From assembly GCA_030407085.1 (NCBI GenBank), contig CM059584.1, forward strand, positions 138,684,001 to 138,748,000: 64,000 bases of DNA, given 5' to 3'. Every line of letters starts with the position of its first letter. The first letter of the stretch is position 1. This stretch comes from Trichopria drosophilae (Eukaryota > Arthropoda > Insecta > Hymenoptera > Diapriidae). The notes under the pieces were generated by a model that was not told the origin of the DNA, did no database searches, and saw nothing but the letters and a program-made list of their open reading frames with translations. Below, one piece after another: positions 1 through 11,557 of this stretch. A program made the translations under genes and the position numbers.

Positions 1-3000
1 CGTATAATCCAACCAACTAAGGCAAGGTGCAATAATCCAACCAAGGCAAGATGTAATACTCCAACCGGCAAAGGTAAGATCGTATAATCCAACCAACTAA
101 GGCAAGATGCAATATTCCAACCGGCAAAGGTAAGATCGTATAATCCAACCAACTAAGGCAAGATGCAAAAATCCAACCGGCAAAGGTAAGATCGTATAAT
201 CCAACCAACTAAGGCAAGATGCAATAATCCAACTGGCAAAGGTAAGATCGTATAATCCAACCAACTAAGGCAAGATGCAATACTCCAACCGGCAAAGGTA
301 AGATCGTATAATCCAGTCAACTAAGGCAAGGTGCAATAATCCAACCAACTAAGGCAAGATGCAATAATCCAACCGGCAAAGGTAAGATCGTATAATCCAA
401 CCAACTAAGGCAAGATGCAAAAATCCAACCGGCAAAGGTAAGATCGTATAATCCAGCCAACTAAGGCAAGATGCAATAATCCAACTGGCAAAGGTAAGAT
501 CGTATAATCCAAACAAAAAAGGCAAGATGCAATACTCCAACCGGCAAAGGTAAGATCGTATAAGCCAGTCAACTAAGGCAAGATGCAATAATCCAACCAA
601 CTAAGGCAAGATGCAATAATCCAACCGGCAAAGGTAAGATCGTATAATCCAACCAACTAAGGCAAGGTGCAATAATCCAACCAAGGCAAGATGTAATACT
701 CCAACCGGCAAAGGTAAGATCGTATAATCCAACCAACTAAGGCAAGATGCAATAATCCAACCGGCAAAGGTAAGATCGTATAATCCAACCAACTAAGGCA
801 AGATGCAAAAATCCAACCGGCAAAGGTAAGATCGTATAATCCAGCCAACTAAGGCAAGATGCAATAATCCAACTGGCAAAGGTAAGATCGTACAATCCAA
901 ACAAATAAGGCAAGATGCAATACTCCAACCGGCAAAGGTAAGATCGTATAAGCCAGTCAACTAAGGCAAGATGCAATAATCCAACCAACTAAGGCAAGAT
1001 GCAATAATCCAACCGGCAAAGGTAAGATCGTATAATCCAACCAACTAAGGCAAGATGCAATACTCCAACCGGCAAAGGTAAGATCGTATAAGCCAGTCAA
1101 CTAAGGCAAGATGCAATAATCCAACCAACTAAGGCAAGATGCAAAAATCCAACCGGCAAAGGTAAGATCGTATAATCCAGCCAACTAAGGCAAGATGCAA
1201 TAATCCAACTGGCAAAGGTAAGATCGTATAATCCAAACAAATAAGGCAAGATGCAATACTCCAACCGGCAAAGGTAAGATCGTATAAGCCAGTCAACTAA
1301 GGCAAGATGCAATAATCCAACCAACTAAGGCAAGATGCAATAATCCAACCCGCAAAGGTAAGATCGTATAATCCAACCAACTAAGGCAAGGTGCAATAAT
1401 CCAACCAAGGCAAGATGTAATACTCCAACCGGCAAAGGTAAGATCGTATAATCCAACCAACTAAGGCAAGGTGCAATAATCCAACCAAGGCAAGATGTAA
1501 TACTCCAACCGGCCAAGGTAAGATCGTATAATCCAACCAACTAAGGCAAGATGCAATAATCCAACCGACAAAGGTAAGATCGTATAATCCAACCAACTAA
1601 GGCAAGATGCAAAAATCCAACCGGCAAAGGTAAGATCGTATAATCCAACCAACTAAGGCAAGATGCAAAAATCCAACCGGCAAAGGTAAGATCGTATAAT
1701 CCAACCAAGTAAGGCAAGATGCAATAATCCAACCGGCAAAGGTAAGATCGTATAATCCAACCAACTAAGGCAAGATGCAATAATCCAACCGGCAAAGGTA
1801 AGATCGTATAATCCAGCCAACTAAGGCAAGATGCAATAATCCAACCGGCAAAGGTAAGATCGTATAATCCAACCAACTAAGGCAAGATGCAATAATCCAA
1901 CCGGCAAAGGTAAGATCGTATAATCCAACCAACTAAGGCAAGATGCAATACTCCAACCGGCAAAGGTAAGATCGTATAATCCAGCCAACTAAGGCAAAAT
2001 GCAATAATCCAACTGGCAAAGGTAAGATCGTATAATCCAAACAAATAAGGCAAGATGCAATACTCCAACCGGCAAAGGTAAGATCGTATAAGGCAGTCAA
2101 CTAAGGCAAGATGCAATAATCCAACCAACTAAGGCAAGATGCAATAATCCAACCGGCAAAGGTAAGATCGTATAATCCAACCAACTAAGGCAAGGTGCAA
2201 TAATCCAACCAAGGCAAGATGTAATACTCCAACCGGCAAAGGTAAGATCGTATAATCCAACCAACTAAGGCAAGATGCAATAATCCAACCGGCAAAGGTA
2301 AGATCGTATAATCCAACCAACTAAGGCAAGATGCAAAAATCCAACCGGCAAAGGTAAGATCGTATAATCCAGCCAACTAAGGCAAGATGCAATAATCCAA
2401 CTGGCAAAGGTAAGATCGTATAATCCAAACAAATAAGGCAAGATGCAATACTCCAACCGGCAAAGGTAAGATCGTATAAGCCAGTCAACTAAGGCAAGAT
2501 GCAATAATCCAACCAACTAAGGCAAGGTGCAATAATCCAACCAAGGCAAGATGTAATACTCCAACCGGCAAAGGTAAGATCGTATAATCCAACCAACTAA
2601 GGCAAGGTGCAATAATCCAACCAAGGCAAGATGTAATACTCCAACCGGCAAAGGTAATATCGTATAATCCAACCAACTAAGGCAAGAAGCAATAATCCAA
2701 CCAGCAAAGCTAAGATCGTACAATCCAACCAACTAAGGCAAGATGCAAAAATCCAACCGGCAAAGGTAAGATCGTATAATCCAGCCAACTAAGGCAAGAT
2801 GCAATAATCCAACCGGCAAAGGTAAGATCGTATAATCCAACCAACTAAGGCAAGATGCAATAATCCAACCGGCAAATGTAAGATCGTATAAGCCAGTCAA
2901 CTAAGGCAAGATGCAATAATCCAACCAACTAAGGCAACATGCAATAATCCAACCGGCAAAGGTAAGATCGTATAATCCAACCAACTAAGGCAAGATGCAA

Positions 3001-6000
3001 AAATCCAACCGGCAAAGGTAAGATCGTATAATCCAGCCAACTAAGGCAAGATGCAATAATCCAACTGGCAAAGGTAAGATCGTATAATCCAAACAAATAA
3101 GGCAAGATGCAATACTCCAACCGGCAAATGTAAGATCGTATAAGCCAGTCAACTAAGGCAAGATGCAATAATCCAACCAACTAAGGCAAGATGCAATAAT
3201 CCAACCGGCAAAGGTAAGATCGTATAATCCAACCAACTAAGGCAAGGTGCAATAATCCAACCAAGGCAAGATGTAATACTCCAACCGGCAAAGGTAAGAT
3301 CGTATAATCCAACCAACTAAGGCAAGGTGCAATAATCCAACCAAGGCAACATGTAATACTCCAACCGGCAAAGGTAAGATCGTATAATCCAACCAACTAA
3401 GGCAAGATGCAATAATCCAACCGGCAAAGGTAAGATCGTATAATCCAACCAACTAAGGCAAGATGCAAAAATCCAACCGGCAAAGGTAAGATCGTATAAT
3501 CCAGCCAACTAAGGCAAGATGCAATAATCCAACTGGCAAAGGTAAGATCGTACAATCCAAACAAATAAGGCAAGATGCAATACTCCAACCGGCAAAGGTA
3601 AGATCGTATAAGCCAGTCAACTAAGGCAAGATGCAATAATCCAACCAACTAAGGCAAGATGCAATAATCCAACCGGCAAAGGTAAGATCGTATAATCCAA
3701 CCAAGTAAGGCAAGGTGCAATAATCCAACCAAGGCAAGATGTAATACTCCAACCGGCAAAGGTAAGATCGTATAATCCAACCAACTAAGGCAAGGTGCAA
3801 TAATCCAACCAAGGCAAGATGTAATACTCCAACCGGCAAAGGTAAGATCGTATAATCCAACCAACTAAGGCAAGATGCAATAATCCAACCGGCAAAGGTA
3901 AGATCGTATAATCCAACCAACTAAGGCAAAGTGCAATAATCCAACCAAGGCAAGATGTAATACTCCAACCGGCAAAGGTAAGATCGTATAATCCAACCAA
4001 CTAAGGCAAGATGCAATAATCCAACCAGCAAAGGTAAGATCGTATAATCCAACCAACTAAGGCAAGATGCAAAAATCCAACCGGCAAAGGTAAGATCGTA
4101 TAATCCAACCAACTAAGGCAAGATGCAATAATCCAACCGGCAAAGGTAAGACCGTATAATCCAACCAACTAAGGCAAGGTGCAATAATCCAACCAACTAA
4201 GGCAAGATGCAATACTCCAACTGGCAAAGGTAAGATCGTATAATCCAGTCAACTAAGGCAAGGTGCAATAATACAACCAAGGCAAGATGTAATAATCAAA
4301 CAGGTAAAGGTAGGATCGTAGAAACAAACCAACTAAGGCAAGATGCAATAATCCAACCGGCAAAGGTAAGATCGTATAATCCAACCAACTAAGGCAAGAT
4401 GCAAAAATCCAACCGGCAAAGGTAAGATCGTATAATCCAGCCAACTAAGGCAAGATGCAATAATCCAACTGGCAAAGGCAAGATCGTATAATCCAAACAA
4501 ATAAGGCAAGATGCAATACTCCAACCGGCAAAGGTAAGATCGTATAAGCCAGTCAACTAAGGCAAGATGCAATAATCCAACCAACTAAGGCAAGGTGCAA
4601 TAATCCAACCAAGGCAAGATGTAATACTCCAACCGGCAAAGGTAAGATCGTATAATCCAACCAACTAAGGCAAGGTGCAATAATCCAACCAAGGCAAGAT
4701 GTAATACTCCAACCGGCAAAGGTAAGATCGTATAATCCAACCAACTAAGGCAAGATGCAATAATCCAACCGGCAAAGGTAAGATCGTATAATCCAACCAA
4801 CTAAGGCAAGATGCAATAATCCAACCGGCAAAGGTAAGATCGTATAATCCATCCAACTAAGGCAAGATGCAAAAATCCAACCGGCAAAGGTAAGATCGTA
4901 TAATCCAACCAACTAAGGCAAGATGCAATACTCCAACCGGCAAAGGTAAGATCGAATAAGCCAGTCAACTAAGGCAAGATGCAATAATCCAACCAACTAA
5001 GGAAAGATGCAATAATTCAACCGACAAAGGTAAGATGGTATAATCCAACCAACTAAGGCAAGATGCAATAATCCAACCGGCAAAGGTAAGATCGTATAAT
5101 CCAGCCAACTAAGGCAAGATGCAATAATCCAACAGGCAAAGGTAAGATCGTATAATCCAAACAACTAAGGCAAGATGCAATACTCCAACCGGCAAAGGTA
5201 AGATCGTATAAGCCAGTCAACTAAGGCAAGATGCAATAATCCAACCAACTAAGGCAAGATGCAATAATCCAACCGGCAAAGGTAAGATCGTATAATCCAG
5301 CCAACTAAGGCAAGATGCAATAATCCAACCAAGGCAAGATGTAATACTCCAACCGGCAAAGGTAAGATCGTATAATCCAACCAACTAAGGCAAGGTGCAA
5401 TAATCCAACCAAGGAAAGAAGGAATAATCCAACCGGCAAAGGTAAGATCGTATAATCCAACCAACTAAGGCAAGATGCAATAATCCAACCGGCAAAGGTA
5501 AGATCGTATAATCCAACCAACTAAGGCAAGGTGCAATAATCCAACCAAGGTAAGATGTAATACTCCAACCGGCAAAGGTAAGATCGTATAATCCAGCCAA
5601 CTAAGGCAAGATGCAATAATCCAACTGGCAAAGGTAAGATCGTATAATCCAACCAACTAACGCAAGATGCAAAAATCCAACCGGAAAAGGTAAGATCGTA
5701 TAATCCAACCAACTAAGGCAAGATGCAAAAATCCAACCGGCAAAGGTAAGATCGTATAATCCAGCCAACTAAGGCAAGATGCAATAATCCAACTGGCAAA
5801 GGTAAGATCGTATAATCCAAACAAATAAGGCAAGATGCAATACTCCAACCGGCAAAGGTAAGATCGTATAAGCCAGTCAACTAAGGCAAGATGCAATAAT
5901 CCAACCAACTAAGGCAAGATGCAATAATCCAACCGGCAAAGGTAAGATCGTATAATCCAACCAACTAAGGCAAGGTGCAATAATCCAACCATGGCAAGAT

Positions 6001-6625
6001 GTAATACTCCAACCGGCAAAGGTAAGATCGTATAATCCAACCAACTAAGGCAAGATGCAATAATCCAACCGGCAAAGGTAAGATCGTATAATCCATCCAA
6101 CTAAGGCAAGATGCAAAAATCCAACCGGCAAAGGTAAGATCGTATAATCCAGCCAACTAAGGCAAGATGCAATAATCCAACTGGCAAAGGTAAGATCGTA
6201 TAATCCAAACAAATAAGGCAAGATGCAATACTCCAACCGGCAAAGGTAAGATCGTATAAGCCAGTCAACTAAGGCAAGATGCAATAATCCAACCAACTAA
6301 GGCAAGATGCAATAATCCGACCGGCAAAGGTAAGATCGTATAATCCAACCAACTAAGGCAAGGTGCAATAATCCAACCAAGGCAAGATGTAATACTCCAA
6401 CCGGCAAAGGTAAGATCGTATAATCCAACCAACTAAGGCAAGGTGCAATAATCCAACCAAGGCAAGATGTAATACTCCAACCGGCAAAGGTAAGATCGTA
6501 TAATCCAACCAACTAAGGCAAGATGTAATACTCCAACCGGCAAAGGTAAGATCGTATAATCCAACCAACTAAGGCAAGATGCAATAATCCAACCGGCAAA
6601 GGTAAGATCGTATAATCCAACCAAG
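1..6625. repeat. Satellite / higher-order minisatellite array
   Basis: Continuous tandem array that runs off the left edge. The basic form is a 56-bp dimer of two related 28-bp halves, beginning GGCAAGATGCAATAATCCAA and GGTAAGATCGTATAATCCAA. A 24-bp subunit lacking a CTAA block also occurs, giving 80-bp modules (for example around 660-740, 1380-1460 and 3240-3320). Larger blocks recur at 388 bp (349 to 737, 1877 to 2265, 5657 to 6045) and 468 bp (2929 to 3397). These equal 13x28+24 and 15x28+2x24, so this is higher-order organisation. Copies differ by a few substitutions, for example AATCC/AGCC and CAACTGG/CAACCGG. The minus strand is open in staggered frames because 56 is not a multiple of 3; those frames are not genes. 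The array stops sharply 25 bp from the transposase stop codon. Confidence 0.97.
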
Positions 6626-6650
6626 AAAGATAAGAGGTTATCTAGTTTCT

Positions 6651-8150
6651 TTAGTCTTCTGTTTGCATTGGTTGCGGGTTTTTCTTAGGTATAGTTATAG
6701 ATACGTCACATATTCCAGGGTTGGGTATATTTATTTCATGATATTGGCCGTATCCAAGAAACCAAATAATTGTCATAATATGACTACAACAGCCAACTGT
6801 TCTAGCGCCACTTTCGCACGTACAAAAGTATTCTTTAATAGAATTTCTTCCTGTTAAGGTTCTGTCAAAAAGAACAAAGATGTGCTGGTGCTTTCCACCA
6901 CGGTATCGTGATTTCATGTACGCCTTTATTAATGTAGGATCTTGGATATCAATATCAAAGTCTGTGTATTTAATAGCCGCTGTTTGTTGTTTTCGATTTG
7001 GTTGAAACTTAGAAACCAGAAATATTCCATCATTTTGATGTTCTGCATAATAAGAAATTGCATTTTGCATTTGATAAGGACCCAGACTAATATTATATAA
7101 ATCGTCTAGTGTAAGTTGTGGAAAGCGGAGCTGTTGGTTGTTTTCATCATTGTCAAGTGCTACGTATTCGACTTGCAAAAACGCGGCTCTAACTTTCGAA
7201 AGGTTGAATTTTTCTACAATGCATTGCAATTTGTTTGGAATGTGTAGTCTCGATTTCATTAAATCAGCAATATCCTCATTCATCCTATCTGAAAGAATAG
7301 GTTTATGAAATAAGTTCAGCAATGCAAAAGATATCAGAAGTGATTGATAATCACGAAGCAACGTTGAATTATGTGCAGGAATGGAAAATATTGCAAACTT
7401 AACTTTTAGTCTACCAAAAACTTGTTCAATAACCCAGCGACATTTTGTAACAAATCTAGACAAGTTTGCATCTATAGTATTTAATTGACCAAGTCCTGGA
7501 CAATGAACCTTCAATCCTTTCTCTTTAGTAAGGAATTCTATAACATCCCGAAAGCCTCTATCAACTAAAATGACATCATTTTCATGAATAACATTCATTT
7601 CAGAAGTGTATCTATCAAAACAATCTTTCAATATTGTTGCATCATTGATAGTAGCATCAAATGGGCCAAGAACGAATTGTACCCAACCGTCAGCGGTACA
7701 TCCTACCATGGGTTTCATTAAGGGCATTTTCTTTTGCTCACTCCATAGTTGCTTTTGTCCTGAGTAATTTTTAGACTTTTTCACGAAACGGTAAGTAGCA
7801 TCAAATATTAAGCAAGCGTTATTTTCCGGTATGTCGAAAAGTGTTTTTGCAATAGGAGTAACATGAGCAGTAAGTACTGTTCGGTCCTTACTATTAATGA
7901 ATTTAGGAACTAAGTGTTCCCCTAAGTCTTCTACTGCTAATTTAATAAAATTGCAAATTGTTTTTTCGCAAACTCCAAATAAGAAGCTAATCTGCTTATT
8001 TGAGAGAGCTGTGCGTAGTTTACATAGAAGGACACCTACATGTACTGGGTTACTTTTTACGGTATAGGTACAGATTTGTTTAAATTGTTCTCTATTGTAC
8101 GCAAACCAGGCTTTAAATGTATCATCATCGATAGAATCGATGTTATTCAT
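6651..8150 (-). CDS. DDE_Tnp_4 (Harbinger/IS5-like) transposase with C-terminal SWIM-type zinc motif
   Basis: 499-aa single-exon ORF, ATG at 8150 and TAA at 6651-6653. Residues 35-75 look like the helix-turn-helix that precedes DDE_Tnp_4 domains (LLCKLRTALSNKQISFLFGV). The catalytic triad can be assigned as D117 (LIFDATY), D197 (LVDRGFRD) and E242 (CRWVIEQVFGRLK), with the expected middle motif LGPFDATINDATILKD. The C-terminus carries C443-x-C445-x9-C455-x-H457, the CxCx(n)CxH pattern of SWIM zinc fingers. The expected role is DNA cleavage and strand transfer in the nucleus. The upstream ORF at 8173-8682, 22 bp away, very probably supplies the N-terminal DNA-binding part of the same protein or a partner protein. 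The ORF has no internal stop, so the copy may be young. Terminal inverted repeats were not found, since one side is satellite. The superfamily is known; the exact family is inferred. Confidence 0.88.
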   Translation of the reverse strand: MNNIDSIDDDTFKAWFAYNREQFKQICTYTVKSNPVHVGVLLCKLRTALSNKQISFLFGVCEKTICNFIKLAVEDLGEHLVPKFINSKDRTVLTAHVTPIAKTLFDIPENNACLIFDATYRFVKKSKNYSGQKQLWSEQKKMPLMKPMVGCTADGWVQFVLGPFDATINDATILKDCFDRYTSEMNVIHENDVILVDRGFRDVIEFLTKEKGLKVHCPGLGQLNTIDANLSRFVTKCRWVIEQVFGRLKVKFAIFSIPAHNSTLLRDYQSLLISFALLNLFHKPILSDRMNEDIADLMKSRLHIPNKLQCIVEKFNLSKVRAAFLQVEYVALDNDENNQQLRFPQLTLDDLYNISLGPYQMQNAISYYAEHQNDGIFLVSKFQPNRKQQTAAIKYTDFDIDIQDPTLIKAYMKSRYRGGKHQHIFVLFDRTLTGRNSIKEYFCTCESGARTVGCCSHIMTIIWFLGYGQYHEINIPNPGICDVSITIPKKNPQPMQTED

Positions 8151-8172
8151 ATCAAAAACTATTTGCTTTTTT

Positions 8173-8682
8173 TTATTTTAGCTCTTCATAATACTCTAAC
8201 AGTTTATCAGTAATTAAAGCTTGATCTTCTGACGGTACTTCTTCAGATTGTTTGACGAGAGGCCAGTAAATCGCAATACCCACATGATCAGAACACATTC
8301 GAGCACCCGATGGAACAAAGAATTTATAAGTCATAAGAAGATCACGACAAATTAATGGTGGAACCATAATTAGGTTATTAACACTTTGACATGAAAATGT
8401 GCACCGACGGCGAGAACTCAGAGCTCTTCTATAAATCGATAAATCTGGTTCCATAACATCAGCTGAAACATTTGAACTTTTCCGTAATTGATAGCAACCT
8501 GTGCAGAATTTAGCATCTAATAAAATATCACTTATGTCATCAAGCTTACGTTTTTTTGAGTTGCGAAATTGTCTCATATAATTAATAACGGTTAATGGAT
8601 TTTCAATATTGTTAACAGGAAAGAACTTGTCATCTTTACTTCTCTTTTGCTTATCGCAGCTAACGCATTTAATAAAAGGCAT
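8173..8682 (-). CDS. Cys-rich, THAP-like zinc-finger ORF of the same transposon
   Basis: 169-aa ORF from ATG at 8682, directly upstream of the transposase on the same strand. Cysteines fall in two groups. C6-x2-C9 and C60-x2-C63 could bind one zinc. C94-x3-C98, C130 and H133 match the C2CH spacing of THAP-type DNA-binding fingers and lie in a segment ending VPSGARMCSDH. A basic KKRK at 43-46 could be a nuclear signal. Related transposases commonly carry such fingers at the N-terminus of the DDE protein. Here a TAA is followed after 22 bp, including a run of eight A, by the transposase ATG in another frame. Either this is a genuine two-ORF element or one ORF has been broken by a small indel. 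The role as DNA-binding module is inferred from family architecture. Confidence 0.7.
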   Translation of the reverse strand: MPFIKCVSCDKQKRSKDDKFFPVNNIENPLTVINYMRQFRNSKKRKLDDISDILLDAKFCTGCYQLRKSSNVSADVMEPDLSIYRRALSSRRRCTFSCQSVNNLIMVPPLICRDLLMTYKFFVPSGARMCSDHVGIAIYWPLVKQSEEVPSEDQALITDKLLEYYEELK

Positions 8683-8829
8683 TTTTATTTAAAAAAAACC
8701 AAAAATCTCTTAAGTAGCGAGTATGACAAACGTTTAAACCGTTCTTTTCTTCATTATCATAAACACAAGATTCACAAAAAATACTTACCATCTATCATGA
8801 ACATATATTTTCAGATTATCAAACTTTTT

Positions 8830-9328
8830 TACTACCTTTGCAAGCAAACGATACAAATAAGATGAAGGATGGAATGCAAATTAATGAATTAATGATCCGA
8901 TGATCGTCTTTTATTTTTAGGGGTTTATATGCTGAAATCCTTCACCTTCAGACTTTCAAAACTGCAATAACTTATTTTATCACATTCGCAAGCAAACGAT
9001 TCAAATAATATGTACACTGGAATGGAAATAAATGAAATGATAATCTGCTGATCGTTTTTTGTTTTTAGGGTTTTTGAATATAGGCTGAAATCTTTTAGAA
9101 ATTCGAGATTTTCAACACTACAGATACTTTTATTTTATCACGTTCGCAAGCAAACGATTCAAATAAGATGTACAATGGAATGGAAATAAATGAAATGCTA
9201 ATCTGCTGATAGTCTTTTGTTTCTAGGGTTTTTGAATATAGGCTGAAATCTTTTATAAATTCAAGATTTTTAACACTAAAGATACTTTTATTTTATCACA
9301 TTCGCAAGCCCACGATTCAAATAAGATG
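8830..9328. repeat. Tandem repeat, about 158-bp unit, 3.2 copies
   Basis: The marker GCAAGCAAACGAT (mutated in the last copy) recurs at 8840, 8988, 9146 and 9304, giving spacings of 148, 158 and 158. The shared body includes GATTCAAATAAGATGTACA, AATGAAATG, GATCG..TTTTTAGGG and GGCTGAAATC. The repeat begins about 150 bp upstream of the Cys-rich ORF start, so the transposase genes have tandem arrays on both sides. No similarity to the 28-bp satellite is obvious apart from short AT-rich words. Confidence 0.9.
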
Positions 9329-9489
9329 TCTTAAAAGATGCATTAAAACTTGGATTTTTTTAGATTTTCTTTTGTTTCCTATGCAGGGTCCAAACAGATT
9401 TAATGCAGCGACAAAGAAAACTGAGTGCCTTTTCAATATCAATTCAACGTTAGATTAGACTTCATCGACTACAAAAACCTTAAGCTGAC

Positions 9490-9725
9490 GAGTTTCAAGC
9501 GAATTACATTAAATTTTTCAAAAGTCATCCGTTATATTGGACCTGCCGTTTTCAATTTTGAAAAACTAACATCCGATTCGTAATCAGCGACCCCAAAAAG
9601 CCCCCGAGTAATAATTTTTAGGCAAATTACCTCGATCTTCAAAAAAGTCGTCCGCCATATTGGATCCGCCATTTTGGATTTTTAAAATCTGACTTCAGAT
9701 TTGTAATCAGCAGCCGAAAATCTGT
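9490..9725. repeat. Degenerate tandem duplication, about 123 bp, of a dispersed element
   Basis: Two diverged copies, about 9500-9600 and 9624-9722, share in order GAATTAC/AAATTAC, a TTCAAAA run, GTC.TCCG, ATATTGGA.C.GCC, a TTTTGA stretch and TTCGTAATCAGCGACC (TTTGTAATCAGCAGCC in the second copy). The GCCATATTGGATCCGCCAT core recurs in reverse complement near 27129, and the TAATTAGCGACC end recurs near 29878. It looks like a dispersed non-autonomous transposon family. No coding potential is seen. Confidence 0.6.
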
Positions 9726-11557
9726 AAAGAACCATATCGTCTGATTGTTTCTTAATATTATTATTCGAGTATAAATGTGAAATTGATGTACACTTTTTAT
9801 TGGACATGGTCAACTTTGACCCCTCATATTTCCGAAACGGGGCATATGCTCACTTTGAAATTTTGCAGGGAATATTGGGTCATCATATGTAACCAATTGG
9901 CATAAAAAAAGTTTCAATATTCGAGGTACGAAAAACGGGCATTTTTTGCATGGGGCTTACAGAGGCTCTTTATTGATGAATGTATGTAACATTAATAAAT
10001 CATGAACATAGATATAAAATGCATTCATTTGAATCACAGAATGTATTTATTTTATTTGCTTGCATATACTCATAAGACTTCAAAATATTTCTTAATTAGA
10101 ATGCATTCCACGGAGTGAATTCAAAAGTATAAAAATGATTTAAAGATTATACATTTTAATTAATTTTCGATGGCTACGAAAGGTTCACTTTTTATACTTC
10201 TCGTTATGTTTCTATTCACTATTGTACATATTTTTAACGTTATAATTTGATTATGTTTCTATCCAAACATTTTTTATTTTTAAATATATTTATGCACATA
10301 AGATGGATTAAAAATATTTTTGCATTACTTAAAAAACTAACGAACGATATTCTATAAATAAAAGGATAAGAAGCCTACATGATATTTGCTTTAATGTTTA
10401 TTTTTCTTATTCATGCCTTCGATTGCGGGAAAAAACAACAACGTGGCGCCACACTATGGGCGAAAAACACATCGTCATCAATATTGTCTGTAATATTGTG
10501 TGTTCGATTGTTATTTCTACTTGTTTAGCATTTCTCATTTTATTTTATATAAAAATGACATACGACGACAGGGTACATTTAATACAAATACATATCCTCT
10601 TAAGTTAACAGGTTCATGTTTCCGCTTAATTTTTATTATCACGTTATCGTCAACATTATAAATCTTCTAATATTTTACATTACGTATGTTAACCACGATT
10701 TCGCTAAACGCTTTTATACCAAATACTACATACTTACATTAAGAAAAGTGTACGAAAAATGAGACATTAAAATATAAAAGAAATTATCTCAATTCAAGTA
10801 TATCTTTTATTTGAGATTATTTAAATAAATATTTATACTTAATTAAAAAAACACTTCTTCAATTCAGTAAGATATACTAAGAGGAATATACATTTAGTCA
10901 ATGTAAACAAATTATATAAACAACAATGAATTGGTTCGTTATTTTAGTTTCTATAAAATATTTCCATAATTTAACTTAATTTTACAGTAGGCGTAAAGTA
11001 CGCTTTTACGAGCACTTTTGCGGGCGTAAAGATGAACTTTACACCCACTAGCCGTAAAGTGAAAAATCCGGGGAATGTGCCTTTTGTTATGAATAAACAA
11101 ATATACCCCTCTCACTTGGACAACCAAGACTCTCCCCATTACTGTAAACATTAACTCATATGTTTATATGAGAATCAATCAGAAATCTGCATGAAATTCC
11201 AGTAAAACAAAAAAAAAATAAAAAAAATAAAAAAAAGTCGCACTTTACGCCCACCGTATGAAAATAAATATTTTTAAAACTATTCAAATAAATATGAATG
11301 TACAGAAACACTTTTTTCCAGTGTATCAGTAGACTAAATATCTGAATCTAGCATGCACTTCTCTGCTAACTTATTAATTCTCTATAACGACTTACAATTA
11401 TATAAAATTAAAAATATTACAAGTAGTTGTTTATTTCAATGAACAATTATTAACTGTCCCTGAAATATATATCAGTTTTTTAACATCGTACATATACTAC
11501 TTCCAACTTTAGTTAAGAGGAACACTTCCTATTTTAATCTTCATTACCTCTCTAGTA
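9726..11557. other. Intergenic AT-rich DNA with one possible short MITE
   Basis: No convincing gene. Around 10983-11265 the word GGCGTAAAGT.CG appears near the left end and in inverted orientation near the right end (GTCGCACTTTACGCCCACC), with further copies between them, which suggests a diverged MITE. Short overlapping ORFs near 10379-10608 include a hydrophobic stretch but cannot be supported as genes. Confidence 0.4.
11430..11435 (-). promoter_or_regulatory. Candidate poly(A) signal of FLVCR-like gene A
   Basis: AATAAA on the minus strand about 120 bases past the gene A stop codon at 11558. The distance suits a short 3' UTR. Such hexamers are common in AT-rich DNA, so this is only a candidate. 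Confidence 0.35.

Noticed and set aside
1..6625. Dozens of hydrophobic minus-strand ORFs of 60-111 codons in the satellite
   Set aside because: They are the same repeat read in rotating frames. The TAG in each monomer, with a period of 56 not divisible by 3, sets their length. No start context, no unique sequence.
1..6625. CRISPR-like array
   Set aside because: No constant repeat alternates with unique spacers; every part is repeated, and the genes in the window are eukaryotic with introns.
8150..8180. Programmed frameshift at the A8 run between the two transposon ORFs
   Set aside because: The stop codon of the first ORF comes before the A run, so slippage on it could not join the frames.
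10379..10608. Two overlapping short plus-strand ORFs, one starting MIFALMFIFLIHAFDCG (signal-peptide-like), with a TATAAATA word upstream
   Set aside because: Overlapping frames in AT-rich DNA; the TATA-like word is too close to the ATG, and there is no splice or repeat support. Transcript data would be needed to revive it.
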